From contig PUON01000074.1 in the NCBI GenBank assembly GCA_003552125.1, positions 1-41,954 of the forward strand: a stretch of 41,954 bases of DNA. Reading direction: 5' to 3'. Below the pieces are notes generated by a model. That model did no database searches. It had not been told where the DNA came from and worked only from the letters and a program-made list of their open reading frames with translations. This DNA is from Dehalococcoidia bacterium. Its GTDB lineage: Bacteria > Chloroflexota > Dehalococcoidia > GIF9 > AB-539-J10. This document shows positions 17,173 through 26,393 of the stretch, piece by piece. The position numbers and the translations under genes are program-made. The first letter of the stretch is position 1, and each line of letters begins with the position of its first letter.

Positions 17173-18802
17173 TTACCGATTCGTCCAGCTTCTTGAACAG
17201 TGGCTTTGCTTCACCAAGCGCCTGGCCCGGAGACGGCCGAACCATCTGCCAGCCTTGCTCCAGCAGGGTATCTCCAAGTCCAAGCGACCTGTGCAACGCC
17301 TCAGAGCTGAATGGCAGATACGGACTGAGCATCGTGCTCAAGGCTGCAAGTACGCCCATCACCGTGTACAATGACCTGCCCGCAGTATGGCGAGACTCCT
17401 TGATCGTCTTCCACGGAGCCTGATCGTCGAGATACCGATTCGCCTGCTGTGCCAGCGCCATTGAGTACCGCATGCCCTCTCTGAAGCTGCACTTCGCCAA
17501 TGCACCCCGCACGTCGATCAGAGTCTGCTCCGCCAGTGCCAGAAGCTCTTGCGATTTCGGATCCAACTCTCCAGGATCGGGGACTACGCCTCCGAAGTGA
17601 CGATGCGTGAACGTCAGGACGCGATGCGCGAGATTGCCATATGTCCCGACCAGCTCATCATTATTCCGGTGAACAAACTTGTCCCAGGAGAAATCACTGT
17701 CCTGCGTTTCCGGCATGGAAGCCGAAAGGTAGTACCGCAGTGGATCGGGGTCATACCTCTCGAGGTAATCATCAACCCAGACGGCCCAGTTTCGACTCGT
17801 AGAAAGCTTCTGACCCTGAATGTTAAGAAACTCGTTGGACGGCACGTCGTACGGCAGATTGAGTCCTCCGTACGCGATGAGAGTGCCCGGCCAGCTGAGC
17901 GTATGGAAGAAGATATTGTCCTTACCTATGAAGTTGAAGATCCGCGCTTCCTGCTTCCAATACCGCTCCCACAATGTGTCGTCTCCCTGCAGCTTGGCCC
18001 ACTCCTTAGTGGCTGAGAGATACCCGATCACCGCCTCAAACCACACGTATATACGCTTGCGCTCGTATCCCTCGAGGGGAACGGCTATCCCCCAGTCTAT
18101 GTCGCGGGTAATTGCGCGATCGCGCAATCCCTCGTCGAGAAAACGGCGCGTTGCACCGATCACGTTAGGACGCCAGTGGCTCATGCCATTGACCCAGGCA
18201 GACAGCTGATCCTGAAGGGCACTCAGCTTGAGGAAGAAGTGCTCGGAGTATTCGAAACGTGGCTCAGTCGCACAGAGAACACACCGGGGCTCGCCGAGGT
18301 CTATCGGGTCAAGCGGCTTTCCACAAGACTCGCACTCATCACCACGAGCATTGGACGAATTGCAGTTGGGACACATCCCAATCACATAACGGTCAGGTAG
18401 GAAACGTCCGCAAGAGGGACAGTATGCTTGAAGCACAGCTTCCTTGTACAGATAGCCCTTCGTGAGCAATCTAAGGAATATATCTTGCGTCACTTCCGCA
18501 TGATTCGCGGTGCCGGTAGTCGTATACAGGTCCCATGAGATGCCAAGCTTGCCCCAGCAATCTACGAAAAGTGCGTGATACTTGCGCGCTATGGCTTCTG
18601 GTGTCGTACTCTCCTTTTCAGCTCTAATAGTAATCGGCGCACCATGCTGGTCGCTGCCGGATACCATCAGCACCTCATTACCTATCATGCGGTTGAACCG
18701 GGCGAATATATCGGCAGGAAGGTACGCACCGGCAATGTGTCCCAGGTGCAATCGTCCGTTTGCATAGGGCCAGGCCACTCCTACGTGGATACGTTCTGAC
18801 AA
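17141..18802 (-). CDS. metG: methionyl-tRNA synthetase without C-terminal tRNA-binding extension
   Basis: 'IHVGVAWPYANGRLHLGHIAGAYLPADIFARF', 'CPSCGRFLPDRYVIGMCPNCNSSNARGDECESCGKPL'. The track begins at 18820; a TTG at 18802 behind AAGGAGG gives MSERIHVGVAWPY. Confidence 0.95.
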   Translation of the reverse strand: MSERIHVGVAWPYANGRLHLGHIAGAYLPADIFARFNRMIGNEVLMVSGSDQHGAPITIRAEKESTTPEAIARKYHALFVDCWGKLGISWDLYTTTGTANHAEVTQDIFLRLLTKGYLYKEAVLQAYCPSCGRFLPDRYVIGMCPNCNSSNARGDECESCGKPLDPIDLGEPRCVLCATEPRFEYSEHFFLKLSALQDQLSAWVNGMSHWRPNVIGATRRFLDEGLRDRAITRDIDWGIAVPLEGYERKRIYVWFEAVIGYLSATKEWAKLQGDDTLWERYWKQEARIFNFIGKDNIFFHTLSWPGTLIAYGGLNLPYDVPSNEFLNIQGQKLSTSRNWAVWVDDYLERYDPDPLRYYLSASMPETQDSDFSWDKFVHRNNDELVGTYGNLAHRVLTFTHRHFGGVVPDPGELDPKSQELLALAEQTLIDVRGALAKCSFREGMRYSMALAQQANRYLDDQAPWKTIKESRHTAGRSLYTVMGVLAALSTMLSPYLPFSSEALHRSLGLGDTLLEQGWQMVRPSPGQALGEAKPLFKKLDESVIEEETARLGT

Positions 18803-18914
18803 GTAAGCCTCCTTAGCCACGTGCCGAAGTGCCGGCGGAAGATGTCATGTGCGTCGGTGACACGGGGTGAGTGTCGATTATAGCTTAGACATTTAGGCGA
18901 TGCCAGCAGCTTCC

Positions 18915-18943
18915 TTGACTCTATAGAGCGAGCGGGGTATATT
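18915..18943 (+). promoter_or_regulatory. putative sigma70-type promoter TTGACT-17 nt-TATATT
   Basis: Upstream of guaB-like gene; SD GGAGGG before ATG 18973. Confidence 0.7.
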
Positions 18944-18972
18944 CTTCTTCACTTTTAGCCGCTGGAGGGTTC

Positions 18973-20115
18973 ATGCAGTATCCCAGATTCAAGGAAATGG
19001 AACGATCCTATGGTTTTGACGAGGTGGCACTGGTTCCAGGAGACGTTACCATAAACCCAGATCAGACAGACATCACTTTTGCGATTGGATCGCACGTATT
19101 CGACTTCCCGATCATTGCATCGGCCATGGACGCGGTGGTCAGTCCCTCCAGCGCCATTTCATACGGCAGACTTGGCGGACTAGCTGTTCTTAACCTTGAA
19201 GGAGTACAGACGCGTTACGAGGATGCTGACACCGTACTGGAGAGAATTGCGGTAACGCCGCAAGCCGAGGTGACAGCCCTGTTGCAGAAGCTCTATGCGG
19301 AGCCTATCAAGGAAGGGCTGGTCGCCAAGCGCATCCGCACCATCAAAGAAGCGGGCATTGCGTGTGCCGCCTCGATAACTCCTGCCAATACCAAACGTCT
19401 TTCTCCCATAGCACGTGACGCAGGGATGGATATTCTTGTCGTCCAATCGACGGTGACGACGGCTACCCATCTGTCGAAGAGCGCTAAGGGACTGGTCCTG
19501 AGTGAGCTATGTGAACAGATCGGTATACCAGTTATAGTGGGCAACTGCTGCAGCTACAATGCCGCACTCGAGCTGATGAGGACCGGCATCGCCGCGGTTC
19601 TCGTTGGGGTCGGGCCGGGTGCCGCATGTACTTCACGCGAGGTCCTCGGAATAGGTGTTCCGCAGGTTTCCGCCACCTCGGAGTGCGCTGCGGCAAGAGA
19701 AACGTACTTCAAGGAATCAGGACATTATGTATCCATAATCACGGATGGAGGATTCCGCGTGGGCAGCGATATCTGCAAGGCGCTTGCAGCCGGTGCAGAC
19801 GCCGTAATGGTGGGATCCCCTCTGGCTCAGGCAATCGGAGCACCCGGCGGTGGCTTTCACTGGGGGATGTCCCATCCGCATCCAGCACTGCCAAGGGGGA
19901 CCAGAGTCAAGGTGGGCAGCGTTGCCTCACTTGAGCAAGTACTGTTTGGTCCGACATCCGTTACGGACGGCACTCAGAACTTCGTTGGAGCACTTCGCAC
20001 CAGCATGGGTATGTGTGGCGCACGCGACATCCGCGAGATGCAGCACACACGCATGATCATCGCTCCATCAATCAAGACCGAGGGCAAGTACCTGCAGATG
20101 ATACAGGGCGCTTAG
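18973..20115 (+). CDS. IMP dehydrogenase-family protein without CBS domains (GuaB3-like)
   Basis: 'DITFAIGSHVFDFPIIASAMDAVVSPSSAISYGRLGGLAVLNLEGVQTRYED'; Cys loop 'VGVGPGAACTSREVLGIGVPQ'; 'ITDGGFRVGSDICKALAAGADAVMVGSPLAQA'. Confidence 0.9.
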   Translation: MQYPRFKEMERSYGFDEVALVPGDVTINPDQTDITFAIGSHVFDFPIIASAMDAVVSPSSAISYGRLGGLAVLNLEGVQTRYEDADTVLERIAVTPQAEVTALLQKLYAEPIKEGLVAKRIRTIKEAGIACAASITPANTKRLSPIARDAGMDILVVQSTVTTATHLSKSAKGLVLSELCEQIGIPVIVGNCCSYNAALELMRTGIAAVLVGVGPGAACTSREVLGIGVPQVSATSECAAARETYFKESGHYVSIITDGGFRVGSDICKALAAGADAVMVGSPLAQAIGAPGGGFHWGMSHPHPALPRGTRVKVGSVASLEQVLFGPTSVTDGTQNFVGALRTSMGMCGARDIREMQHTRMIIAPSIKTEGKYLQMIQGA

Positions 20116-20142
20116 GCGCTGCTCCCGAGCAGGACGACAATA

Positions 20143-20172
20143 AGAACGGCCCGCCATGTGGCGGGCCGTTCT
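20143..20172 (+). terminator. strong hairpin, likely (bidirectional) terminator between guaB-like gene and the convergent unknown gene
   Basis: AGAACGGCCCGCC (20143-20155) ATGT GGCGGGCCGTTCT (20160-20172): perfect 13-bp stem; only a weak T-tract. Confidence 0.75.
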
Positions 20173-20233
20173 ATTCCACAAAAATGCCGCCGGGCCTGCG
20201 AGAAGCAACTACCAGTCGCACGCCAACCGACAG

Positions 20234-21019
20234 CTACTCGTAATCATCATCTTCCCCGTCGCCCTCTTCATCATCTACCCTGCCATTCTCGACGACGCTC
20301 ATCCTTCCAATGGAAACCACACGGCCTCTATCTGCCATACGTGCGTCGTATGACGCATTGCAGATCGCCTCGTGTACAGCACCAAACACTGCCTCGCCAT
20401 GAGACACGTCAACCATCAGTGCGTCAACCCCCGCACGCCAGAGAGAAGTGACCTGATCCGTCTGAATCGCTTCGTCCACCAGCAATACCACAGGCGTGCC
20501 TGTGAGACTGTGCACACGTCGACAGCTTACGGCACCGGACAATCGTTTCGGATCCACGTCACTGGACTTCATAACGAACGCGTCGACACCCAGATCCGCA
20601 ATCGCACGTAGACGGCCAGCCTCAAGCCCGGCTTCCACTACCACAAACTTGCCCCATGAGTCTCGTGACAATAGGGCGGAAGGTCCCTCCATCTCCGTAA
20701 TTACGAAATCAATGGAACGATCGGAATCGTCCACGGACGAAGCTGCCTCCGATGTCGCCCAGATGCCTATCGGGATCGCTTCATTGGGCAGCAAATGGAC
20801 GACAGAAGCAGTGGCCTCGGCAGTCGCTTCTTCGGCAACTACAACAGCGTCTGCAAGTGGTAACGCCGGTTGAACCTGCTCAGCGCTCGTCCCTGGCGGC
20901 ATGCGCGCGATCAACAGCATTCGCCGCGCAGTGCTTTCGAGTGCACCGAAACCGAATCCAATAGGTTTTGAGGTCTTGTGAAGTCTTTGAAGCCGATCGC
21001 CTATTCTGCTCAACAGCAC
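20234..21019 (-). CDS. conserved-looking hypothetical protein, possible (beta/alpha) barrel, acidic C-terminal tail
   Basis: 261-aa ORF, stands alone on its strand; alternating beta/alpha pattern ('ADAVVVAEEATAEA', 'SIDFVITEMEG', 'LGVDAFVMKSSDVD', 'TPVVLLVDEAI', 'AGVDALMVDVSHGEA'); ends DDEEGDGEDDDYE. Confidence 0.75.
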   Translation of the reverse strand: MLLSRIGDRLQRLHKTSKPIGFGFGALESTARRMLLIARMPPGTSAEQVQPALPLADAVVVAEEATAEATASVVHLLPNEAIPIGIWATSEAASSVDDSDRSIDFVITEMEGPSALLSRDSWGKFVVVEAGLEAGRLRAIADLGVDAFVMKSSDVDPKRLSGAVSCRRVHSLTGTPVVLLVDEAIQTDQVTSLWRAGVDALMVDVSHGEAVFGAVHEAICNASYDARMADRGRVVSIGRMSVVENGRVDDEEGDGEDDDYE

Positions 21020-21184
21020 ACTCCCACAACCGTACTCACAGCACTTGCCCTTTCATCTCTGGCCACATATCAGGAAACCGCACAAAGATGACGCGAGACA
21101 ACATCGTACCCGTAAATGCGGTGCATACAGTAATCTGGCATGAGAACGGTCTGCAGCCTGACAAATAGCTCCCCGTTACTCCTC

Positions 21185-21826
21185 TCATGAATGCTCAGGC
21201 TCGATCTCCGCTTCCTCCGTCATCTCCTCAACCTCTTCGGGTTCCTCCTCAACCTCGACGACAGGCTTCCGCTCGGCTTCGATCCTGGCGACAACTACAT
21301 CCCGATCATTGAGGATCACCACGCCATCAGGCGGATGGATATCACCGACACGCAACGCATCCCCGGCATCCACCAGTCCGCTGACGTCGATATCCAGCCG
21401 CGCGGGGAGATCTGAAGGCAGACACTCAACACTCAGCGAAGACGATTCGATCTCAAGCCTATTCGCCTTCGATACAAGAGCGGGAGCTTCTCCTACAACG
21501 TGGACAGGGACCTCCACAGTCATCTTCTCCTTGCTCCTTACCTGGTAGAGGTCAACATGAAGCAGTTGTCCGCTGACCGGTTTTCGCTGGATCTCGCGCA
21601 CAAGAACGGTTCGCGACCTCTTCTCACTGGCGACTTTGAGACTGATCAGTCGGGACTTGCCTGCACGTGATATCACTCGCTCGATCTCTACAGTAGGCCC
21701 CTGCAGTGCGACCGAGTGTACTCCATGGCCGAACAGATGCGCCGGAGTCATTCCGGAACGACGCAACGCATTGTTGTGTTTTCCAAACGTGTCTCTGTGC
21801 TCCAATGCGAGGGAAATCTTGTCCAT
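21185..21826 (-). CDS. rplY: 50S ribosomal protein L25 (CTC/TL5 type)
   Basis: 'LALEHRDTFGKHNNALRRSGMTPAHLFGHGVHSVALQG...ISLKVASEKRSRTVLVREIQRKPVSGQLLHVDLYQVRSKEKMTVEVPVHVVGEAPAL' with acidic tail. Confidence 0.95.
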   Translation of the reverse strand: MDKISLALEHRDTFGKHNNALRRSGMTPAHLFGHGVHSVALQGPTVEIERVISRAGKSRLISLKVASEKRSRTVLVREIQRKPVSGQLLHVDLYQVRSKEKMTVEVPVHVVGEAPALVSKANRLEIESSSLSVECLPSDLPARLDIDVSGLVDAGDALRVGDIHPPDGVVILNDRDVVVARIEAERKPVVEVEEEPEEVEEMTEEAEIEPEHS

Positions 21827-21885
21827 AACGGTAGCTCCTGTTTCCTCGGGCCGCGTCGATGCGCTGGCCGCAACGCTATAACCGG

Positions 21886-21913
21886 ACTATGCTATCACCA
21901 GTACGAGCGTCAA
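21886..21913 (-). promoter_or_regulatory. putative promoter of rplY: TTGACG-16 nt-CATAGT
   Basis: Reverse complement ...GATTGACGCTCGTACTGGTGATAGCATAGTCCGG. Confidence 0.5.
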
Positions 21914-21936
21914 TCAAGCCAACTCTCATCAGGCGC

Positions 21937-21989
21937 TTGCGTCCGCAAATTGTCTGCCCTATTATTCAGTCACCACGCAATGATTGCGT
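21937..21989 (+). promoter_or_regulatory. putative promoter (TTGCGT-17-TATTAT) followed by 15-nt palindrome ACGCAATGATTGCGT
   Basis: TTGCGT 21937-21942, TATTAT 21960-21965, palindrome 21975-21989. Confidence 0.5.
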
Positions 21990-22037
21990 AACCCATCTTA
22001 CACGCGTCCAATCTTTCTTCAACGGAGGTACGGAGCT

Positions 22038-23330
22038 ATGAAACAGGACTATCTGCTGCCCAGTCCACCACCACCTGCCATCAGAGAAGCCATGGCGAAA
22101 GCCGTTCAAAGGAAAGAGAAGGGGTTGGATGTTTACGACTTCAGCAGCGGGAACATCGGAAACCTCATGGTGAGCCAGCACATATTCTCTCGGATGGAAG
22201 TGACCGTTGCGGATACGGTCATCCCGGACCTCCGAGCAGTCGCAGAAGGACTCAGGGATGGCCTTATGGCTGCCAATTATCCTACTCCACAAGGTGTAGC
22301 ATATTCTCCCACGGGCGGCACTGATCCCATTCGGGCGCTGGTTGCACGATACTACCGTGAGCTTCACGGCATCCCCATCGAAGATGATGCATCGGATCGG
22401 GTGATCGTCACTGCTGGAGGCCAGCAGGCCATGACCGCGGCGCTCCGCTCGATAAAGCCTGGTACGCCTGTACTCGTGCCACAATGGGAGTATGCCCCCG
22501 CATCAGGAGTGATCAAAGCTCACGGACTTGAAGAGCTCCGGGTGACCATGAAGGACGACCTGTCCATCGATATGGATGACTTCCAAAGCAAGGTTACACC
22601 CGGGTCAGTGAGTTACGTGAGCATGCCCAACAACCCAACCGGCTATATGTCCCCTGAGCAGTTGAGAGACATGGTTCGGATCATGGTCGCCTACGAGGGA
22701 GCAGTTGTGTGGGACGCACCGTACCTGCTGACGCTTCTCCGTCTTGACGGCAAGACAGCTTCGTACGATGCCATGCTGGTACAGGACACTCTTAACGCGC
22801 TGCGCGAGATAGGAGAAGAATATCACCAACACCTGTGCATACTGTCGAGCCTCTCGAAGTCGTGTCTGATTGCCGGCCTCAGGTTTGGCTTCGCGTACGG
22901 CAGCACGCAGTGGGTGGATAACATGGAGGCCATCGTCGGGCGTGAGAACCTGAGCAGTCCGACACCATCATTCATTACCGGCAAGGAGGTACTCCGCCGC
23001 TTCCTGGATGAACCCAGGAGCTACGAGTGGGTCTGCAGAGTCCTGGCCAACCGCTTGAATATCCTCATCGAGGAGACAGGCCCGCACCTGATACTGCCGG
23101 GCAATGGCTTTTTCGGAGCACTCTACGTACTGGTGAGTACGGGTAACCAGCCGTGCAAACCATTCGCAGATCGCCTCATCGAAGAGAGCGGAATTGTCAC
23201 CGTCCCCTGCAACCAATTCTACGGCGGCGAGGCCCACGCGGTGAGGTTGTCGCTTGTCTCAGTGCCCTGGACCGAGAATGAGGATGGCTGGATAGCCAGC
23301 GTAAAGGCGCTTAAATCGGCACTGTCGTGA
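22038..23330 (+). CDS. PLP-dependent aminotransferase, class I/II fold
   Basis: 'VTAGGQQAMTAALRSIKPGTPVLVPQWEYAP', 'NNPTGYMSPEQL', 'WDAPYLLTLL', PLP-Lys 'LSSLSKSCLIAGLRFGFAYG'; SD GGAGG before ATG 22038 (track starts 21984). Confidence 0.92.
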   Translation: MKQDYLLPSPPPPAIREAMAKAVQRKEKGLDVYDFSSGNIGNLMVSQHIFSRMEVTVADTVIPDLRAVAEGLRDGLMAANYPTPQGVAYSPTGGTDPIRALVARYYRELHGIPIEDDASDRVIVTAGGQQAMTAALRSIKPGTPVLVPQWEYAPASGVIKAHGLEELRVTMKDDLSIDMDDFQSKVTPGSVSYVSMPNNPTGYMSPEQLRDMVRIMVAYEGAVVWDAPYLLTLLRLDGKTASYDAMLVQDTLNALREIGEEYHQHLCILSSLSKSCLIAGLRFGFAYGSTQWVDNMEAIVGRENLSSPTPSFITGKEVLRRFLDEPRSYEWVCRVLANRLNILIEETGPHLILPGNGFFGALYVLVSTGNQPCKPFADRLIEESGIVTVPCNQFYGGEAHAVRLSLVSVPWTENEDGWIASVKALKSALS

Positions 23331-23383
23331 AGACAGAATACCCTGCAGCGCATCTGAAGTGCTGCTTGCACAGATAAGCAGGC

Positions 23384-23415
23384 GACCATCCGGCGAGTCG
23401 GTTCGCCGGATGGTC
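23384..23415 (+). terminator. hairpin downstream of aminotransferase
   Basis: GACCATCCGGCGA-GTCGGT-TCGCCGGATGGTC, perfect 13-bp stem. Confidence 0.6.
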
Positions 23416-23423
23416 TGTCGTAG

Positions 23424-23447
23424 AACCCGACTTCGCTGTTGGGTTTT
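23424..23447 (+). terminator. rho-independent terminator-like hairpin with T-tract
   Basis: AACCCGA-CTTCGCTG-TTGGGTT followed by TT. Confidence 0.7.
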
Positions 23448-23493
23448 ACTTGCGATATATGCCCCTACTATAATTGCCGATCGGAGGTGCTAC

Positions 23494-24015
23494 ATGAGTG
23501 AAGCCTTGACCATCGTCGAGCAAATCCTCGACGAGCACAAGCAGATACACGCAGACTTCAAGGTGCTGAACCAGGTAAGCGGGGACGTCGAGGCTGCTGC
23601 ACAATTGCAGAGCGATAAGACAAAGGAGTACTTCGTCCCTCGCAGTTTGGATGACGAGGGACGCGGACTGGCTCACTGGAAGGAAATGCTCCGGAATATC
23701 GATTCCGGGCTGAAAGCACACTTCCACAAAGAAGAGACCGCACTATCCGATGCGTTCAAGAGGGAAGGCACTCCAGACCTCGAATCGGCACTGTATGACC
23801 TGCTCGCCGAGCACGAGAAGATCAACGCACACATTGCAAAGCTGCTGAAAGACGCGGACGACATTGCATCTGGCGGTATGAAGATTGAAGTGTGGGAAGG
23901 CAAAGGATGGGGCATGAAGGTCAACATCGACCAACTGCGCAGTGAGATAGAAGAGCATGCCGAACGAGAGCGCGAGCTCCTGGGGCGCATGAAGAACCAT
24001 CTGCGCGGCAGCTAG
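23494..24015 (+). CDS. hemerythrin HHE cation-binding domain protein
   Basis: 'DEHKQIHADFKVL', 'LKAHFHKEETALSDAF', 'LLAEHEKINAHIAKLL', 'IEEHAERERELLGRM'; TATAAT 23469-23474 and GGAGG before ATG 23494. Confidence 0.88.
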   Translation: MSEALTIVEQILDEHKQIHADFKVLNQVSGDVEAAAQLQSDKTKEYFVPRSLDDEGRGLAHWKEMLRNIDSGLKAHFHKEETALSDAFKREGTPDLESALYDLLAEHEKINAHIAKLLKDADDIASGGMKIEVWEGKGWGMKVNIDQLRSEIEEHAERERELLGRMKNHLRGS

Positions 24016-24256
24016 AGCGCAGCACCCAGAGTATCGGGTCTATCGTATTCCCCCAAGGGGCTCATCCCAAACGTATGGGCTCCTTCTGACGCTGAACATC
24101 ACTGCACAGCCAGTCACACGAGACTCTCGTCGTCGCTGAATATGAGCATGCGCACAGATGTGTTCTATAATGATGATTGATACATGCTGGGATGAGTTTC
24201 GAGGACAAGACGCAGGCCCAAGTCCCACAAAACAATGAGGCGCGGAAGGGGGAATT

Positions 24257-25189
24257 ATGCGTAGAGGTGCGGGTATCCTGGTGACATCGCTCTTAATCTG
24301 TACTCTATTAGTCGGAGGCTGTACGGCCGGTGGTGACGGCAAAGGACCAATAGAGGTTGGCTCTAAAATCGACACGGAAGGCGCCCTATTGGCTCACACT
24401 ATCATGCTGCTGCTGGAAGACAACGGCTTTGACGTGATAGACAAGTCGGAATTCGGTCCTACTCAGATAGTGCGCAACGCGATCATCAGCGGCGAAATAG
24501 ACATCTATCCGGAATACACAGGTAATGGCGCCTTCTTCTTCGATGGGACGGATCCCGATGTGTGGAAGGACGCGGGCCGGGGATACGAGACGGTAAGACA
24601 ACTTGATCTTGAACAGAACGATATCGTCTGGCTCACGCCCGCCCCTGCAAACAATACGTGGGCCATATCCGTGGTCGCCGCCCTCTCCGAAGACGAGGGG
24701 CTCAGGACGCTGGATGACCTCTCCAGCTACCTTGCCGACGGAGGGTTCTTCAAGCTCGCGTGCTCTGAGGAGTTCGTGACCAGCCCGGCAGCGCTGCCCG
24801 CGTTCCAGGAAGCGTACGATTTTGAACTGACCGACAGCCAACTTCTCGTGCTTGCGGGAGGGAACACAGCCCAGACACAACAGGCCGCAGCACAGGGCAT
24901 CGATGGGGTAAACGCCGCCATGGCGTACGGCACCGATGGTTCACTGGCAGCGTTAGGCCTGACGATTCTCGACGACCCGAGGGGTGCTCAGCCTGTGTAC
25001 GAACCGGCTCCAACCATTCGCCGTTCGGTGTACGAACAGTATCCTGAGATCGGTGACATCCTGAGTCCAGTGTTCCAATCGCTCACCCTGGAGACACTGC
25101 AGACACTGAACGCCAGAATAGCGCTGGGCGGCGAACAGGCATCTCACGTGGCAAGAGACTACCTTACCTCCAACGGATTCATTGAATAG
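24257..25189 (+). CDS. osmF: osmoprotectant ABC transporter substrate-binding lipoprotein, OsmF/YehZ type
   Basis: Lipobox 'LLVGGC'; 'VGSKIDTEGALLAHTIMLLLEDNGFDV', 'SGEIDIYPEYTGNGAFFF', 'WLTPAPANNTWAISV', 'GVNAAMAYGTDGSLAALGL'. Confidence 0.9.
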   Translation: MRRGAGILVTSLLICTLLVGGCTAGGDGKGPIEVGSKIDTEGALLAHTIMLLLEDNGFDVIDKSEFGPTQIVRNAIISGEIDIYPEYTGNGAFFFDGTDPDVWKDAGRGYETVRQLDLEQNDIVWLTPAPANNTWAISVVAALSEDEGLRTLDDLSSYLADGGFFKLACSEEFVTSPAALPAFQEAYDFELTDSQLLVLAGGNTAQTQQAAAQGIDGVNAAMAYGTDGSLAALGLTILDDPRGAQPVYEPAPTIRRSVYEQYPEIGDILSPVFQSLTLETLQTLNARIALGGEQASHVARDYLTSNGFIE

Positions 25190-26393
25190 TACCGTGAGTC
25201 TCGTGGCAGGCAGACAGGTGGAGTATCCCGGCCCAAGCCGCGTCGCCACGCTGGGTTCTCTGATGGGTGTAGCGTCGCTTGCCCTTCCATGGCTGACCGT
25301 GCGTAGCAGCCGTCTCGCGGAAGGTGAGAGTATCAGTCTCTTGGGCACAGCCAATACTCTCACGGCCGTACTCATCGCCGCATTGTGGGTTGTCGTGCTG
25401 GCGTTGAGCCTTCGTCCTGCAACAAGGATGAACGCTTATGCCCTCGCCTGTCTGGGAGCGACACTTCTGCCTCTCACCCTGCTGACCGCGGGAATGGGAG
25501 CAGAGAGACTTCTGGCCGATGCACCGGCCGTCGCCCGTGCATCGTTAGGCGGAGCCGTGTGGCTCAGCCTGCTCGCCGGTTATTTCGTGCTCCACACATC
25601 GCTGTCCGCGCTCAAGGACCGTCCTTGCGCGCGTCGAGTGCTCATGCTCATAGCGCCGGGGCTCATCCTCCTGCTGGGACTGCTCGGGGCATTCGAAAGC
25701 CTCGCTCTATCCGCCGAGTTCACCGGTAACGAGCAAAGGTTGGCCCGCGAGACCGGCCGCCACCTGGCTCTTGCCCTTGGCAGCGTCTTCATTGGCGCAC
25801 TGATAGCAGTCCCTCTGGGAATCGCTGCAACACGGCACCGACGCACGGAGCGTCCCATTTTCCTTATTGCCAGCACAATCGAGACGGTACCAAGCCTGGC
25901 CTTGTTCGGACTCATCATCGCGCCTCTTGCGGCCCTCTCTTTCGCATATCCTGCACTGCGAGAGCTCGGCATACGGGGCGTTGGCGCGGCACCTGCGTTG
26001 ATCGCCCTCATCCTGTACTCACTGCTGCCGATCGTGCACAATACCTATGCCGGCCTGAAACAGGTAAGCCCCGCTGCTCTCGACGCCGGACGTGGCATGG
26101 GAATGAGCAATCGACAGCTCTCCTGGAGGGTTGAGTACCCTCTGGCCATTCCACTTATCGGCGAGGGTATACGTACTGCCACAATACAGTCGGTCGGCAA
26201 CACCGCCGTGGCAGCCTTGATTGGTGCAGGCGGACTGGGACACTTCATCTTTCAGGGACTGGGGCAGGCAGCACCCGACCTCATTCTGCTTGGGGCCCTC
26301 TCAGTTATCGCGCTCGCGCTGGTACTGGACACAGTCGCCCGCAGTGCCATCAAAATGCTTACTCCCAGAGGTTTGCGCCGGGAGGGAGACTAA
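25182..26393 (+). CDS. osmoprotectant ABC permease, YehY type with extra N-terminal TM region
   Basis: 403 aa; BPD permease 'RHLALALGSVFIGALIAVPLGI...ALILYSLLPIVHNTYAGLKQVSPAALDAGRGMGMSNRQLSWRVEYPLAIPLIGEGIRTA'; overlaps previous gene by 8 nt. Confidence 0.92.
   Translation: MNSTVSLVAGRQVEYPGPSRVATLGSLMGVASLALPWLTVRSSRLAEGESISLLGTANTLTAVLIAALWVVVLALSLRPATRMNAYALACLGATLLPLTLLTAGMGAERLLADAPAVARASLGGAVWLSLLAGYFVLHTSLSALKDRPCARRVLMLIAPGLILLLGLLGAFESLALSAEFTGNEQRLARETGRHLALALGSVFIGALIAVPLGIAATRHRRTERPIFLIASTIETVPSLALFGLIIAPLAALSFAYPALRELGIRGVGAAPALIALILYSLLPIVHNTYAGLKQVSPAALDAGRGMGMSNRQLSWRVEYPLAIPLIGEGIRTATIQSVGNTAVAALIGAGGLGHFIFQGLGQAAPDLILLGALSVIALALVLDTVARSAIKMLTPRGLRREGD

Noticed and set aside
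23397-23402. Riboswitch or T-box elements upstream of ileS, metG or the aminotransferases
   Set aside because: ileS is 2 nt behind jag; the metG and aminotransferase leaders show no T-box (TGGNACCGCG-type) or riboswitch consensus that I can recognise. An Infernal/Rfam scan would settle it.
24061-24196. CTCATCCCA ... TGGGATGAG inverted repeat upstream of osmF
   Set aside because: 9-bp arms are about 120 nt apart and do not flank a compact structure; plausible by chance.
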